Of a DNA stretch of 64,000 nucleotides, positions 20,128 through 31,001 are shown in pieces. Origin of the DNA: Bradyrhizobium sp. CB82 (lineage in GTDB: Bacteria; Pseudomonadota; Alphaproteobacteria; Rhizobiales; Xanthobacteraceae). The notes beneath the pieces are model-generated. The model had not been told where the DNA came from and searched no databases. It worked only from the letters and a program-made list of their open reading frames with translations. Position numbers and translations under genes: made by a program. Where the stretch lies: positions 7,693,001 through 7,757,000 of the forward strand of contig NZ_CP121650.1 in NCBI RefSeq assembly GCF_029714405.1, in the 5' to 3' direction. Every line of letters begins with the position of its first letter. Position 1 is the stretch's first letter.

Positions 20128-20394
20128 ATGAAGCGCAGCCGCTTTTCGGAAGAGCAGATCATCGGGATTTTAAAGGAGGATGAGGCCGGCGTTTCGGTCG
20201 CCGATTTGTGCCGCAAGCACGGCGTCAGCGACGCCAGCATTTACAAATGGAAGGCCAAGTTCGGCGGGATGGAGGTCTCGGAGGCCAAGCGGCTGAAGAC
20301 GCTGGAGGACGAGAACACGCGGCTGAAGCGGCTGCTTGCAGACGCCATGCTGGACAATGCGGCGCTGAAGGATCTGTTGGGAAAGAAATGGTGA
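20128..20394 (+). CDS. IS3-family transposase OrfA
   Basis: This encodes 88 residues from the ATG at 20128: MKRSRFSEEQIIGILKEDEA, HTH with KHGVSDASIYKWKAKFGGME, then the leucine-zipper part DENTRLKRLLADAMLDNAAL. OrfA of the IS407-like subgroup supplies DNA binding and fuses to OrfB by -1 frameshifting. Here orfA is intact but its orfB partner is broken, so the element is dead. Confidence 0.85.
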   Translation: MKRSRFSEEQIIGILKEDEAGVSVADLCRKHGVSDASIYKWKAKFGGMEVSEAKRLKTLEDENTRLKRLLADAMLDNAALKDLLGKKW

Positions 20395-20584
20395 CGCCCG
20401 CGGCAAAGCGGAGAGCTGTCGTACATCTGCGGGAAGCATTCGGGATGAGCGAAACGGCGGGCGTGTAAAGCCATCGGCTGCTGCCGCATGACCATGAGAT
20501 ATTACATAATGGGATGGTCTGGCCGTGCTCCTGCCCCGCTAGCAAGCGAAGCTGGGAAGGGGCGTCAAAGACAAGGAGCACGCC

Positions 20585-20915
20585 ATGTCTCAGACAGCCA
20601 ATACCGCGATCGCCGTGATCGGCATCGATATCGGCAAGAACTCGTTCCACGTCGTGGGCCACGATGCGCGCGGCGCCATCGTGCTGCGGCAAAAGTGGTC
20701 GCGTGGCCAAGTGGAAGCGCGGCTCGCCAATATACCGCCTTGCCTGGTCGGCATGGAAGCCTGCGTCGGCGCCCGTCACCTGAGCCGCAAACTCACCTCG
20801 CTTGGTCACGATGCCAGGTTGATGCCAGCCAAATATGTCCGCCCCTATAGCAAGGGACAGAAGAACGACTTCAATGATGCCGAAGCGATTGCCGAAGCCG
20901 TGCAGCGCCCGGACG
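20585..20915 (+). pseudogene. IS110-family transposase, N-terminal fragment
   Basis: ATG at 20585 with AAGGAG upstream: ANTAIAVIGIDIGKNSFHVV (first catalytic D), CLVGMEACVGARHLSRKL (E), KGQKNDFNDAEAIAEAVQRP (D). It stops abruptly at AVQRP, after which the interrupted IS3 orfB resumes. About the last two thirds of the IS110 protein are missing. Confidence 0.8.
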
Positions 20916-21449
20916 ACCCGGCCGGACGATGCCGGCCTTCGCCAGCGCATGAGGGCGATCGCCCAGGAGCGCCGTCGCTTCGGCTATCGGCCCTCCACGT
21001 TCTGCTCAAGCGGGAAGGCTATCTGATCAACCACAAGAAGCTGTTCCGGCTCTAGCGGGAAGAGAGGCTTGCGGTGCGCCGCCGCGGCGGCCGCAAGCGG
21101 GCGATCGGGACCCGGGCGCCAATGACGGTGGCGATGGCGCCGAACGACCGCTGATCGCTTGACTTCGTATCGGATCAGCTCACCGATGGCCGCCGCTTCC
21201 GTATCGTCACCGTGGTCGATAATTGCACCCGCGAGTGCCTGGCGCTGGTAGCCGACACCTCGCTCTCCGGCACCCGCGTGGCGCGGGAGCTGGACCGGCT
21301 GGTGATGGAACACGGCAGGCCGAAGATGGTAGTCAGCGACAACGGCAGCGAGTTCACCAGCAACGCCATCCTGACACGGGCCGGTCAGAGCCGTGTCGCA
21401 TGGCGTTACATCGTGCCGGGCAAGCCCATCCAGAATGCCTTCATCGAGG

Positions 21450-22786
21450 GGTGCAAGAGGTTTTTACAGCATTCTGGATATCGGTCGGGTGCGTTCATGT
21501 ATACGGCCTGTCATTGCGACCGATAGCATGGCCGCTGGCCCTGATGGAGATCGCGGATCGAGGCCTCATCAACGGGTCGCGCTTGTTGCGCTTAAAGCTC
21601 TTCGGGCTTTCTCGATCCCCAGCTCCGCCGGTTTCCATCACGCTGTCATCTGCCCTCACACCTTAAGGTGGCCAGAATTCGCGGCAGCTCAGGCCGCGAG
21701 CTTAGGCCGATAGAATTCACCGGTCGTCATCATTGCCCAGATGATCCGAGCCAATTTGTTGGCGACAGCGATAGCAACGATCATGGGCCGACGCCGTTCA
21801 AGCAGAGCTTCGATTGAGCCACCTCCAACCCGGGACCGGGCCTTTGGATACCGAACGACGTTGCGTGCTCCGATGACAAGCAAGTGCCTGAGATAGGAAT
21901 CGCCCTGTTTCGTTATCCGGCCGAGCCGGTCCTTCCCGCCGGTGGAATTCTGTTTGGGCTTCAGGCCAAGCCAGGCCGCGAACTCTCGCCCGGAGCGGAA
22001 TATGGTCGGGTTCGGCACGGTCGCGGCGAGAGCCGTGGCCGTTATGGGGCCGATGCCGGGAATAGAGGAAAGTAACTTCGCCATCGGATTTGCACTATGG
22101 ATCTGAGCCAGCTCGCTCGATGGCTTCGACCTGCCGGTCCAACTCTTTCAGTTGGTTCACAAGAGCAGCCAGTGCCATACGGGCAGTGGTAGGTAGCGCC
22201 AGCTTCTCGTCATCCAACAAGTCCACTAGACCATCCACCCTTTGACGGCCCTGTCCTACAGTGATTCCGAACTCAGCAAAGTGAGCTCGAATAGCGCAAG
22301 CCGTCATGGTTCTTTGGCGGACCAGCAGGCCTCTCGCACGATGAAGCATCAAGAAACCCTGGTTCTCGACGCTCTCGATGGGAACAAACCTCATGTTGGG
22401 GCGGGTAACTGCTTCGCAGATTGCGGCCGCATCAGCGGCGTCGTTCTTTGCTCCTCGCCGCACATAGGGCTTCACATATGCTGGCGGTATCAATCTCACG
22501 TCATGCCCAAACCGCTGAATCTCGCGTGCCCAATAATGGGCGGTGGCGCAAGCCTCTATCCCAACCAGGCAGGGCGACAGCGAGGAGAAGAAGCAGACTA
22601 TCTCGCCGCGCCGGAGGCGTTGGCGATCGGTCACCTGCCCTTGGGCATCAACTGCATGAACGTGAAATACGTGCTTCGAAATATCCAACCCAATTGCCGC
22701 GATTTCCATGATGATTTGCTCCTGTTAGCGCTACGGATATCGCCAGCATAGCGCCGGCGCCGAGGGAGCGGGGCCGTCTTCCCCAT
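21450..22786 (-). mobile_element. IS110-family element inserted in IS3 orfB
   Basis: The insertion interrupts orfB between NAFIEG (up to about 21450) and the NGRLRDE part (from about 22786). It carries one transposase in reverse orientation plus about 240 bases of non-coding DNA downstream of it. As usual for IS110, I see no target duplication. Confidence 0.6.
21689..22709 (-). pseudogene. IS110-family transposase, one frameshift
   Basis: The N-terminal part from 22709 has MEIAAIGLDISKHVFHVHAV (D), SPCLVGIEACATAHYWAREI (E), RRGAKNDAADAAAICEAVTR (D). The frame breaks near 22090 (EAIERAGSDP) and resumes as AKLLSSIPGIGPITATALAA with FAAWLGLKPKQNSTGGKDRL, which holds the conserved serine of the second domain, ending at 21689. 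One base change would restore a full transposase of about 340 residues. Confidence 0.85.
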
Positions 22787-22906
22787 CAACGGCCGGCTGC
22801 GGGATGAATTGTTGAACGAGACGCTGTTCAGGTCGCTGGCCCAGGCCCGCGTCACGCTCGGATGCTGGCGGGCCGATTACAACTGCGCATCAGAACACCC
22901 ATCTGG

Positions 22907-24977
22907 CTATGTAATTGAAGAGAAGAGATTTTGTTGAGCGGGATGCGATCCCGTGGGGTATTTTGGGTTCTGTCGCGCTCGTTCGGCGATAGATTGAGCA
23001 GCAGTTGTTATCAGCCAGGTGCGGGCGAAGATCCAAGGACCATCCGGCAGAGGATGGATGGATTCGATCTCGCCGGCTTCAGCGGCCAGCCGGAGCGTCT
23101 TGGGTGCGATCTTCAGGAGCTTTGCGGCCTTGCCAAGATTGAGCCATGGCTCGATCCCGTCCTCGGCGGGCTTGAACACCGGGATGTCGTAGTTCGAGCG
23201 CATTGATGTGACGCGCTCGCGGGTCCAGCGATTGCCGTTACCGGTCTTGAGGCCGTTGCGATTGAGGAGGCCGGCAATCAGATCGTCGATGGCGATCAGC
23301 ACCAGTTGACGCGCGCGGCCTGGACGATATCGGCAGAGGTGCTGTTGCGCTGTCCGCGCCGGCGCTTCGGCAAGCGCAACTCGCTGTGGGCGCCCCCCAC
23401 CCAATGGACGATGAGAACGATCTCCGAGGCCGCGTCGTCGATATCGGCCACGACCTCATGGATGAGGGTGCGCACAATGCGCTTCTTGAGGCGAGCATCC
23501 GTCGTCGGCGCATCCCAGACCGTTTTGAGGTTTGAGGCCAGAACGCCGAGCGAGACTGGATCAGCAAGGGGTGCGGGCGTCGTAGCATCGTGCATGGCAA
23601 TCTTGGCCTCAACCTCTGCCGCGTGAGCGAGCGCCCTGTTCCAGCGGGCTTCCAGCTCACTGGCCACCAGCCGGTTTGCGGGATCAGCGGCATCGTATTG
23701 CCGGAAACCCTGTCGGCGGCATAGCGCGCCGCTTCGAGGTCGCGACTGAGAGCATCGCGTACCCGATCGCGCCGTTCCCTGGCTCCTTTGGCGGCAGCGG
23801 TTGCGGCGGCGACAGCGCCCGGACCGACGACTCCAAGTAGTACTTCCTCGATGGCGTCATCGACGCGCAGTCCGCCGAAGGCGATACAGTGGGCCCCGCC
23901 ATTGTCCATCCAGGCACGGTTGCAGCTGTAGCGCGGGATATGGTTTTTCATGCCGGAGTACCGGAGTGTGAGCTTGCGACCGCAGCGCTTGCAGCGGATC
24001 AGACCGGCCAGCAACGCGTCACCATGCTTGGGCGCGCCGTGATGCCGACTGTTGGGAACATTGCTGCTGACCATGGTGCGAATCGCCTCGAACTTGTCCC
24101 AGCTCACATACCCGTCGTGGGTATTGGGCTTCAGCGTCAGCCATTCGCTCCGCGCCTTGCGGCGGATCTTCACGCTCACGCCCGCGGTGCTGTATCCCGC
24201 CGCCACAGCTGTCTTACCATAGGCATAGGCGCCGCCGTAGACCGGGTTCTCAATGATCCGGTGGATGGCAGAGTAGTTTGGTCGCCGCCAGGCCGTGTCG
24301 CCGTTGGTCTGCTTCACCGGCAGATCGAGATTGTACTCGTGGAGCCAGCAGAGCGCCTGTCGCGCGCTGCCCAGTTCCTCGACCTTGTCGAACACCAGCT
24401 TGATCGCTTCCTGGACACGCCGATCCGGGTCTTTCTCATAACGGTCGCCGGCCTTCACGAAGCCGACGGGCGCTGTCACAACCAACTCGCCCCGGCGCGC
24501 CTTCTCGTAGCGGGCCGAGAGCGAGCGCTGGCGCAACAGATCCAGCTCGTACTCGTTGAGGCTGCCCTTGAGCCCGAGCAGCAGCCGGTCGTTGCCGTGC
24601 CTTGGCGCATAGATGGTCTCTTGATCGACCAGAACGGTATCGACCACGCGGCACATCTCGATGAGTTGCTGCCAATCCCGGCTGTTGCGGGCGAAGCGCG
24701 AGACCTCGCGGGCGCAAACCGCACCAACCTTGCCGAGGCAAACCTCCGCCACCATTCGCTCGAATCCGGCGCGTTGTATGCCGCCGGCGGCTGAACGACC
24801 GAGATCATCATCGATCACTTCAATCTCTGACCACCCGAGTGCCGTCAGCCGGTCTCGCATGGCGTATTGCAGCGCGCTGCTCTCGCGATTGTGCAACACC
24901 TGATAGGCCGAAGATTGACGCACGTAAAGAATCGCCTTGCGCTCCAGATGATGAGGCCTGACCTTGTCAGAGATCAT
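22907..24977 (-). pseudogene. Large serine recombinase with zinc ribbon, two frameshifts
   Basis: From 24977: [20 protein letters not shown] (catalytic serine of the resolvase domain in VRQSS), then [20 protein letters not shown] and the recombinase domain [20 protein letters not shown]. Next comes a C4 zinc ribbon, [20 protein letters not shown] with [15 protein letters not shown]. The frame shifts near 23700 (into [20 protein letters not shown]) and again near 23305 (into the HTH tail LNLGKAAKLLKIAPKTLRLA). The gene overlaps a small upstream gene by 11 bases. Confidence 0.85.
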
Positions 24978-25110
24978 GATCGACCTCCTTCGCGGGCGGC
25001 GTCACCGTCATCGCAGCATGGTCGAGGATCAACTGCGTCATCAGGCTCGTGAGCGCTGCCCGCGCTTCTGCTGGCAGATCCAGCCATGCGGGCGCGCCGA
25101 TGCCGCCCGG
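24967..25110 (-). pseudogene. Small gene preceding the serine recombinase, 5' truncated
   Basis: The reverse frame LLPPGG, then PAWLDLPAEARAALTSLMTQ LILDHAA ending in KEVDHDL, is the end of a short protein that commonly precedes this type of recombinase in rhizobia. Upstream of about 25110 the sequence is an IS21 istB fragment on the other strand, so its start has been replaced. Confidence 0.55.
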
Positions 25111-25262
25111 CGGCAGCAAGAGCCACTTGGTGGCTGCGATATGCCCGGTTCTCATCGAGAACGGATGGCGGGTCCTGTTCGCCGGACCACCGATCTCGTG
25201 CAGAAGCTCCAGGTGGCTCGCCGCGAACTCTATCCGATCGGTTCGATCTCCTGATCCTCGAT
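25098..25262 (+). pseudogene. IS21 family istB fragment
   Basis: PPGGSKSHLVAAI is a Walker A region with G to S, followed by LIENGWRVLFA, TTDLVQKLQVARREL and RFDLLILD (Walker B) in shifting frames. IstB is the AAA+ helper of IS21 transposition. Only about 55 codons remain. Confidence 0.65.
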
Positions 25263-25269
25263 TTAAGTG

Positions 25270-25698
25270 GAGCGCACAGTGATGTGGAGTTGAGGGTCGA
25301 TATCGGTGCCGGTTCCGTTTTTTTTGACAGCCGCCAATTCCACATGGTGACCTGGGAGCTGTTCAATCGAGAAGGTCTGCCGGGCCTGTTACCACGGAAA
25401 CGCGGGCCGAAGCGCCCGCACAAGCTTACCGAGGAGGCCCTTGCACGCGAGGCCGAACGCATGCCAAGCGGTGCAGAGTTGGCCGAGCTCTTGGCCCAAC
25501 GTGCGGCATTCATGCCACCCACGCAGCATCCTGCGACGTCTGCTGCCCTATCTGAAACGGCAGGAAAAAACGCTCACGATCGCCGAAGCGGCTGCAGTTG
25601 ATGCCGCGCAGTACGTAGCAAATTACGAGCTGCTCAGTTCATCGGCGCGGGAGCCAATCTCGGCGGGGCGAGCGCCGCAGGTCAGCCCCGCGACGTGA
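25270..25698 (+). pseudogene. HTH-domain protein of a recombinase element, one frameshift
   Basis: DVELRVDIGAGSVFFDSRQF and VTWELFNREGLPGLLPRKRG PKRPHKLTEE are a winged-helix-like segment. After AELAELLAQR the frame shifts to HPRSILRRLLPYLKRQEKTL and ends at 25698. Such a gene usually stands first in the set of small genes ahead of the serine recombinase; the function is not known to me. Confidence 0.5.
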
Positions 25699-25960
25699 GT
25701 CTCGCCTTGCTGCTTCGCGAAGGGATGCCGGGTGGCTCAAAGGCACTGGAGGGCGTTATCCGTGCGTCAGGCATACTGCGCACCGCACACGCCGCGGAGG
25801 TGCCGGCGGCCGGACCTCCTGTGCGTACGGGTCTGCGCCGGAGTGGCTCAGCAGCGTGCGGCACCGCGATCTGACTGCGCTTCTGGCCAGTCTGGTTCTC
25901 TCGACGCATTGTGTCGAACGCCCCATACCGAAGGAGGGATATCGATCAGCCAATGAATAG
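25696..25960 (+). pseudogene. Second small gene of the recombinase element, frameshifted
   Basis: GTG at 25696 overlaps the previous stop. VSLALLLREGMP, then KALEGVIRASGILRTAHAAE and, after a shift near 25870, LTALLASLVLSTHCVERPIP. It resembles the short protein that sits directly before the recombinase in these elements. Confidence 0.4.
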
Positions 25961-25989
25961 TGAGGCCAAAAGATCACGACCACACATCT

Positions 25990-27393
25990 CTCGCGCATGG
26001 CATTCCTGTATGTGCGACAGTCGACCCTGCGACAGGTCTTCGAGAACACCGAGAGTACGCAGCGCCAGTATGCACTGCGCGATCGTGCCGTCGCCGACCT
26101 TCAGACCAAAGCCGCGGAGCACACCGCGCAAGCAGTTCTCGTTGTCGCGTAGTTTGGATTGCATCAGTTTGCGCGCGGTCAGAATGGCGCGGGTCTCTTG
26201 CGCTGCGATCGACTTGCAGTGCACCGGCCGGAACCAGCCCAACCGCAGCAGCTGGGCACTCCGGCTCGCTCGCAACCTTCGCCTCGCGCAAAATCTTGCC
26301 CGTCCCACCGACAAGACAACGCTCGAGCAATTCCAAAGACACGTCGCTTCCTGCATAGTGGTACATGGTCGTCCCTCGATGATGCTTGGAGCGGGCTTGC
26401 CCGACTCCGTTTTTGACACCATGAGTTTGAGGGACGAGCGCCTTTCAACCAACAGGCCGCTCGCGAGCGCGCTTCCAAATTGCGCCGTAGCGAGCCGGCG
26501 GCCGGCCCGTTACCCCATCTATATCAGCTCGGAGGAGTACCGATCGAACCCGCACCGTGTGAAGGGTAATGCGCCGGCATGGAGCACCGAGCGGCATCAA
26601 GGCCCGGCGCGCGAGAGGACGGCCGTCTTGTGATCTGCGGGAGCTGCGGCGAGCGCATGTCGGTGGTTATCACATTGACCGCAACCAGCAAGTGCGGACC
26701 TATTGGTGTGGCCGGCGCCCGATGTTCCGAGGCGAGATAGGTCTGTGTCAGATGGTGCATGGCGGCGCACTCGATGCTGCGATCGGCGATATCCTGATCG
26801 AGGCGATGACTCCACTGGTGGTCGAAGTCGCTCTCAGCGTCCAGCAGGAGCTCGCCAGCCGTCAGGAGGAACAAGATCGGTTGCGCCGTCAGCACGTGGA
26901 ACGAGCGAAGTTTGACGCAGAACTCGCGCAACCTCGCTTTCTCAAAGTCGATCCCGACAACCGTCTGGTCGCCGACGCCCTGGAAGCCGACTGGAATACG
27001 AAGCTCCGTGCGTTCCGGGAAGCATACAACAAAGCCTCGGCTGCCGATGTTAGCGTCGTGACCGATGCCGAGCGTACCGGGCTAATGACCCTCGCCACCG
27101 ACTTCCGCCGCCTCTGGCGCAATCCGCGCTCGCAGATGAAAGACAAGAAGCGCATGCTGCGCCTGCTGATCGAGGACGTGACGCTCAGCAAGGGCGATAC
27201 GCTCCATGTGGATATCCGCTTCGTCGGCGTCGCGACGCGCTCGTTGGATCTGCCGCTGCCGAACTCGTGTGTCGAGTTGCGCACAACAGATGCCGCCGTG
27301 ATCGAAGAGATCGACCACGTCATCGATACTTATACGGACAAAGAAATCGCGGATCTGCTCAACGAGGCGTGCGGACCGTCGCGAGCACGCCAT
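25990..27393 (+). pseudogene. Serine recombinase (second type), split by an IS110 fragment
   Basis: The N-terminal piece AFLYVRQSTLRQVFENTEST QRQYALRDRAVA (25996-26090, catalytic serine in VRQST) is cut off by IS110 sequence. From about 26450 the C-terminal half follows, with a C..C zinc-ribbon region, RFLKVDPDNRLVADALEADW, LATDFRRLWRNPRSQMKDKK RMLRLLIEDVTL and EIADLLNEACG, ending where another IS110 fragment begins. The resolvase core between them is gone. Confidence 0.75.
26090..26366 (-). pseudogene. IS110-family transposase fragment with internal deletion
   Basis: From 26366: MYHYAGSDVSLELLERCLVG, GTGKILREAKVASEPE, then, in another frame, LGWFRPVHCKSIAAQETRAI LTARKLMQSKLRDNE and GLKVGDGTIAQ. 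The segment containing the catalytic E and second D is deleted. It sits inside the serine recombinase gene. Confidence 0.75.
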
Positions 27394-27399
27394 GGACAG

Positions 27400-27575
27400 C
27401 TGTGGGGATCGGGCGGCTTCGCCATAGCTACCAACTCATCGATCGGCAGACACGCCTGCTCGCGCAGGGACTGCTGACTTCGCAGGACGTCGCGGCTCCC
27501 TACAATGTTGTGGTCTCGACCGTTGCAGATCGCTGTTAGCTTCAAAGAAACGTCAAGTCCGACATAGCGCTCCAT
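27400..27575 (-). pseudogene. IS110-family transposase, N-terminal fragment
   Basis: MERYVGLDVSLKLTAICNGR at 27575 and on, with the first catalytic D; only about 55 codons remain before recombinase sequence begins on the other strand. Confidence 0.65.
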
Positions 27576-27589
27576 TGCAGCTCTCCTAT

Positions 27590-27760
27590 CATTGCAAGGC
27601 CCAAGAGGTGAGCCTGATAGCGCAACTCTGACAGGCGTCGGTCCGGTAGCGACGTAACACCAAACCTTTGTCCGCGGTCGTAAAGAAGTAGGTCAGCTCT
27701 TGTCCGGCAGGACAAATGTACACGTCTTCCGCCGCCACGTACCGGAAGTCCTGCTTCCAC
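27590..27760 (-). pseudogene. IS1182-family transposase fragment
   Basis: The reverse strand reads AAEDVYICPAGQELTYFFTT followed by LVLRRYRTDACQSCAI, the cysteine-containing central region of IS1182 transposases, in a frame with no start or stop of its own. Confidence 0.6.
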
Positions 27761-27859
27761 ATGTGGCGCCGACGTTGCCTACTGCGCGCACATCCGGTCT
27801 CCGATCGTGGCGACTTCCTCTATGAGATTCCGCCAGAGGACCTGCCGTCGAAGTTCCCA

Positions 27860-28342
27860 CAAGCGTGATTACCAGGTCGATCCTGCAACTTCATCCTCAC
27901 GCAACTGACGAGGTGCACTATGAGTCTGACCCCTGTCGCGCGGGCGGCGTGGCCGCGCTGGCAGGATCGCCGTGCCGTAATGTGCCGCCATCTCGGCGTA
28001 GCTGCGGTTGATTTTCGGATCGTAGAAGCACGCCTTGATGACGGCGACCTTGGTGTTGTCCGGTCCAATAGTGCCGGCACGCTGCCGATCGCCTCGAAGG
28101 TACCGACGTGGCCGCTGATCCAATCGGCGAGCCCCTGGGTCCAGGTCGCCTGCGCATAGGTGAAATTCGAGGCGCCGCGGACTGCGACGAAGATCTGTGC
28201 CATTCGCCGCTTCCCGGTGAGACGGTCGACGATCACCGGTACGCGGTCGCCCGCATAGCGCAATCACTCGCGGGCGCACCACCAAATTCCACGCGCTGAC
28301 CGAGGATAAGGAGTTCCAATCGCCTTCTTGACGAACGCCCAA
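27860..28342 (-). pseudogene. IS21 family istA, central fragment
   Basis: Two frames together give [60 protein letters not shown] and [40 protein letters not shown]. This is the integrase core of IstA around the first two acidic residues, with a frameshift near 28080. Confidence 0.75.
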
Positions 28343-28344
28343 AC

Positions 28345-28520
28345 ACCCTCACACATACGACGCTAAAGCCGATAAAGGCCGTAACCTTATTGAGCGCATG
28401 TTCTGCCGCCTCAAGGATTTATGACAAGCGAGCCGACAACTTCCTATCCGCCACCCTCTTGGCAGCCGCGCTGACTTGCTGGATCAATGAGTCCGGAGCC
28501 TGGCGAGGGCAGCGTGCGCT
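28345..28520 (+). pseudogene. IS5-family transposase, C-terminal fragment
   Basis: YDAKADKGRNLIERMFCRLK and, after a shift, YDKRADNFLSATLLAAALTC WINESGA are the end of an IS5/IS1031-like transposase, including the last catalytic Glu. Confidence 0.65.
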
Positions 28521-29015
28521 GTGAAAGCGCCCGCGCCAGTTCCGGCGCGCCCTGCGTCAACTGACGCTCAATTGCCGTGCGGCATGAGTACGTGTGATGC
28601 TCGACACGAGAAGTGAAGTTCGATATGTCGGCAGTTGTTGCGGGGTGTAACGATTTTCGTATCGGTCAACTACCAATGCTGGTGTTTGATCTAGATAGCA
28701 GAAGCATGTCTACATATGGCTCGCTGAGCGACGGGTCGGTCGAACATCTGAAAGCAGTTTGGCATGCAACATCATGGACAATCAGCTCGCCCCAAGCCCC
28801 GATATGCGTTAGCTCCTCGCCAGCAGAAAATGCTCTGCGCAACGCGCACAAATGAGGGGTCTTGGGCGCGATCGACGAGCGGGGGTCGGCTGATTAGCGG
28901 CTTTGGAAATTCCGACGATGCGCATCTCCTGGAGCGCGCTCTTCCGCAACGACAATGACCTCGACCCGCCAGCTGAATGCGATGCGATGATAGTCAAAGT
29001 CAAAGGAGATACGGC
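28521..29015. other. Intergenic, leader of the monooxygenase gene
   Basis: No supportable gene. The last bases hold AGGAG at 29004-29008, the ribosome site of the gene at 29016. Confidence 0.4.
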
Positions 29016-30419
29016 ATGCAGCGCAATGATGAAATGAAGCTCGGACTCTTCCTCTGGGATGCGGGATATCATGAAGGCGCATGGCGCGATCCGAGCGCGC
29101 CGGCTAATTGCGGAGTTGATATCGGCCATTATGCTAATTTGGCAGCCCTTGCGGAGGCGGCGGCATTTCACCTGGTATTTCTTGCCGATACCGCAAGCGT
29201 ATCCGAATTGGACGATGCTCACATAGCTCGTTCAAGCCGAAACGATGGGTTCGAGCCAATCACGCTCTTGTCGGCGCTTTCATCGAGAACACAGGAAATC
29301 GGTCTTGTTGGGACGGCGACGACGACGTACAATCAGCCTTATAATCTTGCACGCATGTTCGCGTCGCTTGACCACCTATCGCGGGGGCGTGCCGGCTGGA
29401 ACATCGTCACGTCCGGGTTTAAGCGCGAAGCCGCAAATTTCGGCGAAAAAGAACTTCCAGATCATCGCGTGCGCTATGCTCGAGCGAGAGAATTCGTCGA
29501 AGTCGTCAAGGGTCTTTGGGACTCATGGGAAGACGACGCCTTCATTCGCGACAAACGAACTGGTATTTTCGCTGACATCACGAAACTGCATTTGCTTAAC
29601 CATCAAGGGGACTACTTATCAGTCAGAGGTCCCCTGAACGTCGCAAGGCCGCTGCAAGGGTATCCCGTATTGGTTCAAGCTGGCGCATCCGATACGGGAA
29701 TAGAGTTCGCTGCAGAATTCGGCGAGGTCGTGTTCACCGCTGCACCTTACTTGGAATATGGCCAAAAATATTACGCGGCTCTCAAAGAGAAAGCGCGCGC
29801 ACTCGGGCGGGAAGACGATCAGGTGCTAGTCATGCCGGGTTTTATCCCGATCGTTGGGAGGACCAAGCAAGAAGCCTCTGAGAAGCTCGAAAGGTTACAT
29901 TCTTATGAGCACATCGACGTGCAAATCGGAATGGCCAGTCGTGGGCTGGGGTCTGTCGCCGAGCTGCGTTCATTGAACCTCGACTCATTGGTGCCCGAGA
30001 CTTTACCGCAGACGAATTTCATACAGAGCCGTCAAAAACTGTACCTCGACGTGGCGGCACGCCAGAAGTTCACGTGGAAACAACTGATCCGCTTTATATC
30101 GGACACCAAAGGCCATCTCATGGTTGTTGGAACGCCGGACGAAATCGCTAACACTATGGTGGAAACATTTGATCAAGGTGCCGCTGACGGTTTCAACGTC
30201 ATCCCGGCGACCCTTCCCGGCGGATTCAAGGACTTTGTTGATCTCGTCGTTCCCGAATTGCGTCGACGAGGCAAATTCAGATCCGGCTATTCCGGACATA
30301 CACTAAGAGAGAACCTTGGTCTCAAGCGGCCACCGAATCGGTTCGCGCAGGCAGGTGTAATGAAAAAAGATCCCGATGCCGTTGAGCAGGCGTCGGCTTT
30401 CGACACGGCGTACGGCTGA
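29016..30419 (+). CDS. Luciferase-like FMN-dependent monooxygenase, NtaA/SnaA/DszA family
   Basis: The protein has 467 residues; ATG at 29016 with AGGAG 7 bases upstream (13 further codons are open). Family features: KLGLFLWDAGYHEGAWRDPS, the flavin-site run FHLVFLADTASV, LSSRTQEIGLVGTATTTYNQ PYNLARMFASLDHLSRGRAG WNIVTS, then the insertion typical of the NtaA/SnaA branch and PVLVQAGASDTGIEFAAEFG EVVFTA. These two-component enzymes oxidise substrates such as nitrilotriacetate, thiophene sulphones or pristinamycin precursors with FMNH2 supplied by a separate reductase. No reductase gene is next to it. The substrate cannot be read from sequence. The gene stands alone between mobile-element debris and a class II aldolase gene in the same direction. 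Confidence 0.9.
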   Translation: MQRNDEMKLGLFLWDAGYHEGAWRDPSAPANCGVDIGHYANLAALAEAAAFHLVFLADTASVSELDDAHIARSSRNDGFEPITLLSALSSRTQEIGLVGTATTTYNQPYNLARMFASLDHLSRGRAGWNIVTSGFKREAANFGEKELPDHRVRYARAREFVEVVKGLWDSWEDDAFIRDKRTGIFADITKLHLLNHQGDYLSVRGPLNVARPLQGYPVLVQAGASDTGIEFAAEFGEVVFTAAPYLEYGQKYYAALKEKARALGREDDQVLVMPGFIPIVGRTKQEASEKLERLHSYEHIDVQIGMASRGLGSVAELRSLNLDSLVPETLPQTNFIQSRQKLYLDVAARQKFTWKQLIRFISDTKGHLMVVGTPDEIANTMVETFDQGAADGFNVIPATLPGGFKDFVDLVVPELRRRGKFRSGYSGHTLRENLGLKRPPNRFAQAGVMKKDPDAVEQASAFDTAYG

Positions 30420-31001
30420 GATGGAAGAAAGACCCTGGCACTGCATTCGAGGGGAGGAGGTAACACCCGCCTCCTGTTTGAGACGAATGAAGGTTCTTAA
30501 AACAGAAACCCTTAACAAGGACTTTTACGATGGACGAAGTGAGTCCTCTCCGCCGTTTTCTGCAACACGTGCAAATTCCTTTCGCTGCTGGCCAGGTGGC
30601 GTTTCTTGGCGCCGCGCGTCAGGCGCGCACCTTCGACGATCCCGTGGCTTGAGCTGCTATTTGAAAGAATGCGGCCGAGAGGAGGAATTGCGCGAGGTCG
30701 GCACGGCTGTGCCGACCCCGCACGTATGATCCCGGCCGAAGCTTCCGTCGGAGTTAGGTGCCTTGGAAACGGGCCTACCAGCATTCATAGCTTGTGGGTT
30801 CGCGCGGTCGACTAGACATTCCTCTGAAGAAGGGACCGAACGTACTCGACCTCAAGCGAGACTACGGACCGAATCCCATAGAGAAAGAGAGAGATGGCAG
30901 CATCGCTCGGCATTGCAGATGAAGAACGCCGGTGCGCGTTTTCGGTTGCCGGGCGACCCGAGATCGACGCTTTGCGCGAAATGTTTGAGGAGGAAAGAGA
31001 T
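30420..31001. other. Gap between monooxygenase and aldolase genes
   Basis: No supportable gene. An upstream ATG at 30894 is in frame with the aldolase and would add 36 residues; the strong GAGGAGG at 30987-30993 favours the later start. Confidence 0.4.

Larger units (their letters stand above)
20388..22905 (+). pseudogene. IS3-family orfB, broken by a frameshift and two IS110 insertions
   Basis: The pieces are: MVTPAAKRRAVVHLREAFGM (20388 on; an extra A near 20452 shifts the frame) up to RMTMRY at about 20505; an IS110 piece; then RPDDAGLRQRMRAIAQERRR (20915 on), KREGYLINHKKLFRL with stop, APNDR-stop-SLDFVSDQL, and the DDE core DNCTRECLALVADTSLSGTR, DNGSEFTSNAIL, up to NAFIEG at 21450; a second IS110; and finally GRLRDELLNETLFRSLAQAR to CWRADYN (22790-22890). 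Colinear order shows insertions into one gene. Confidence 0.8.

Noticed and set aside
23889..24794. 301-codon forward frame
   Set aside because: Shadow of the serine recombinase on the reverse strand, which shows the resolvase and zinc-ribbon motifs.
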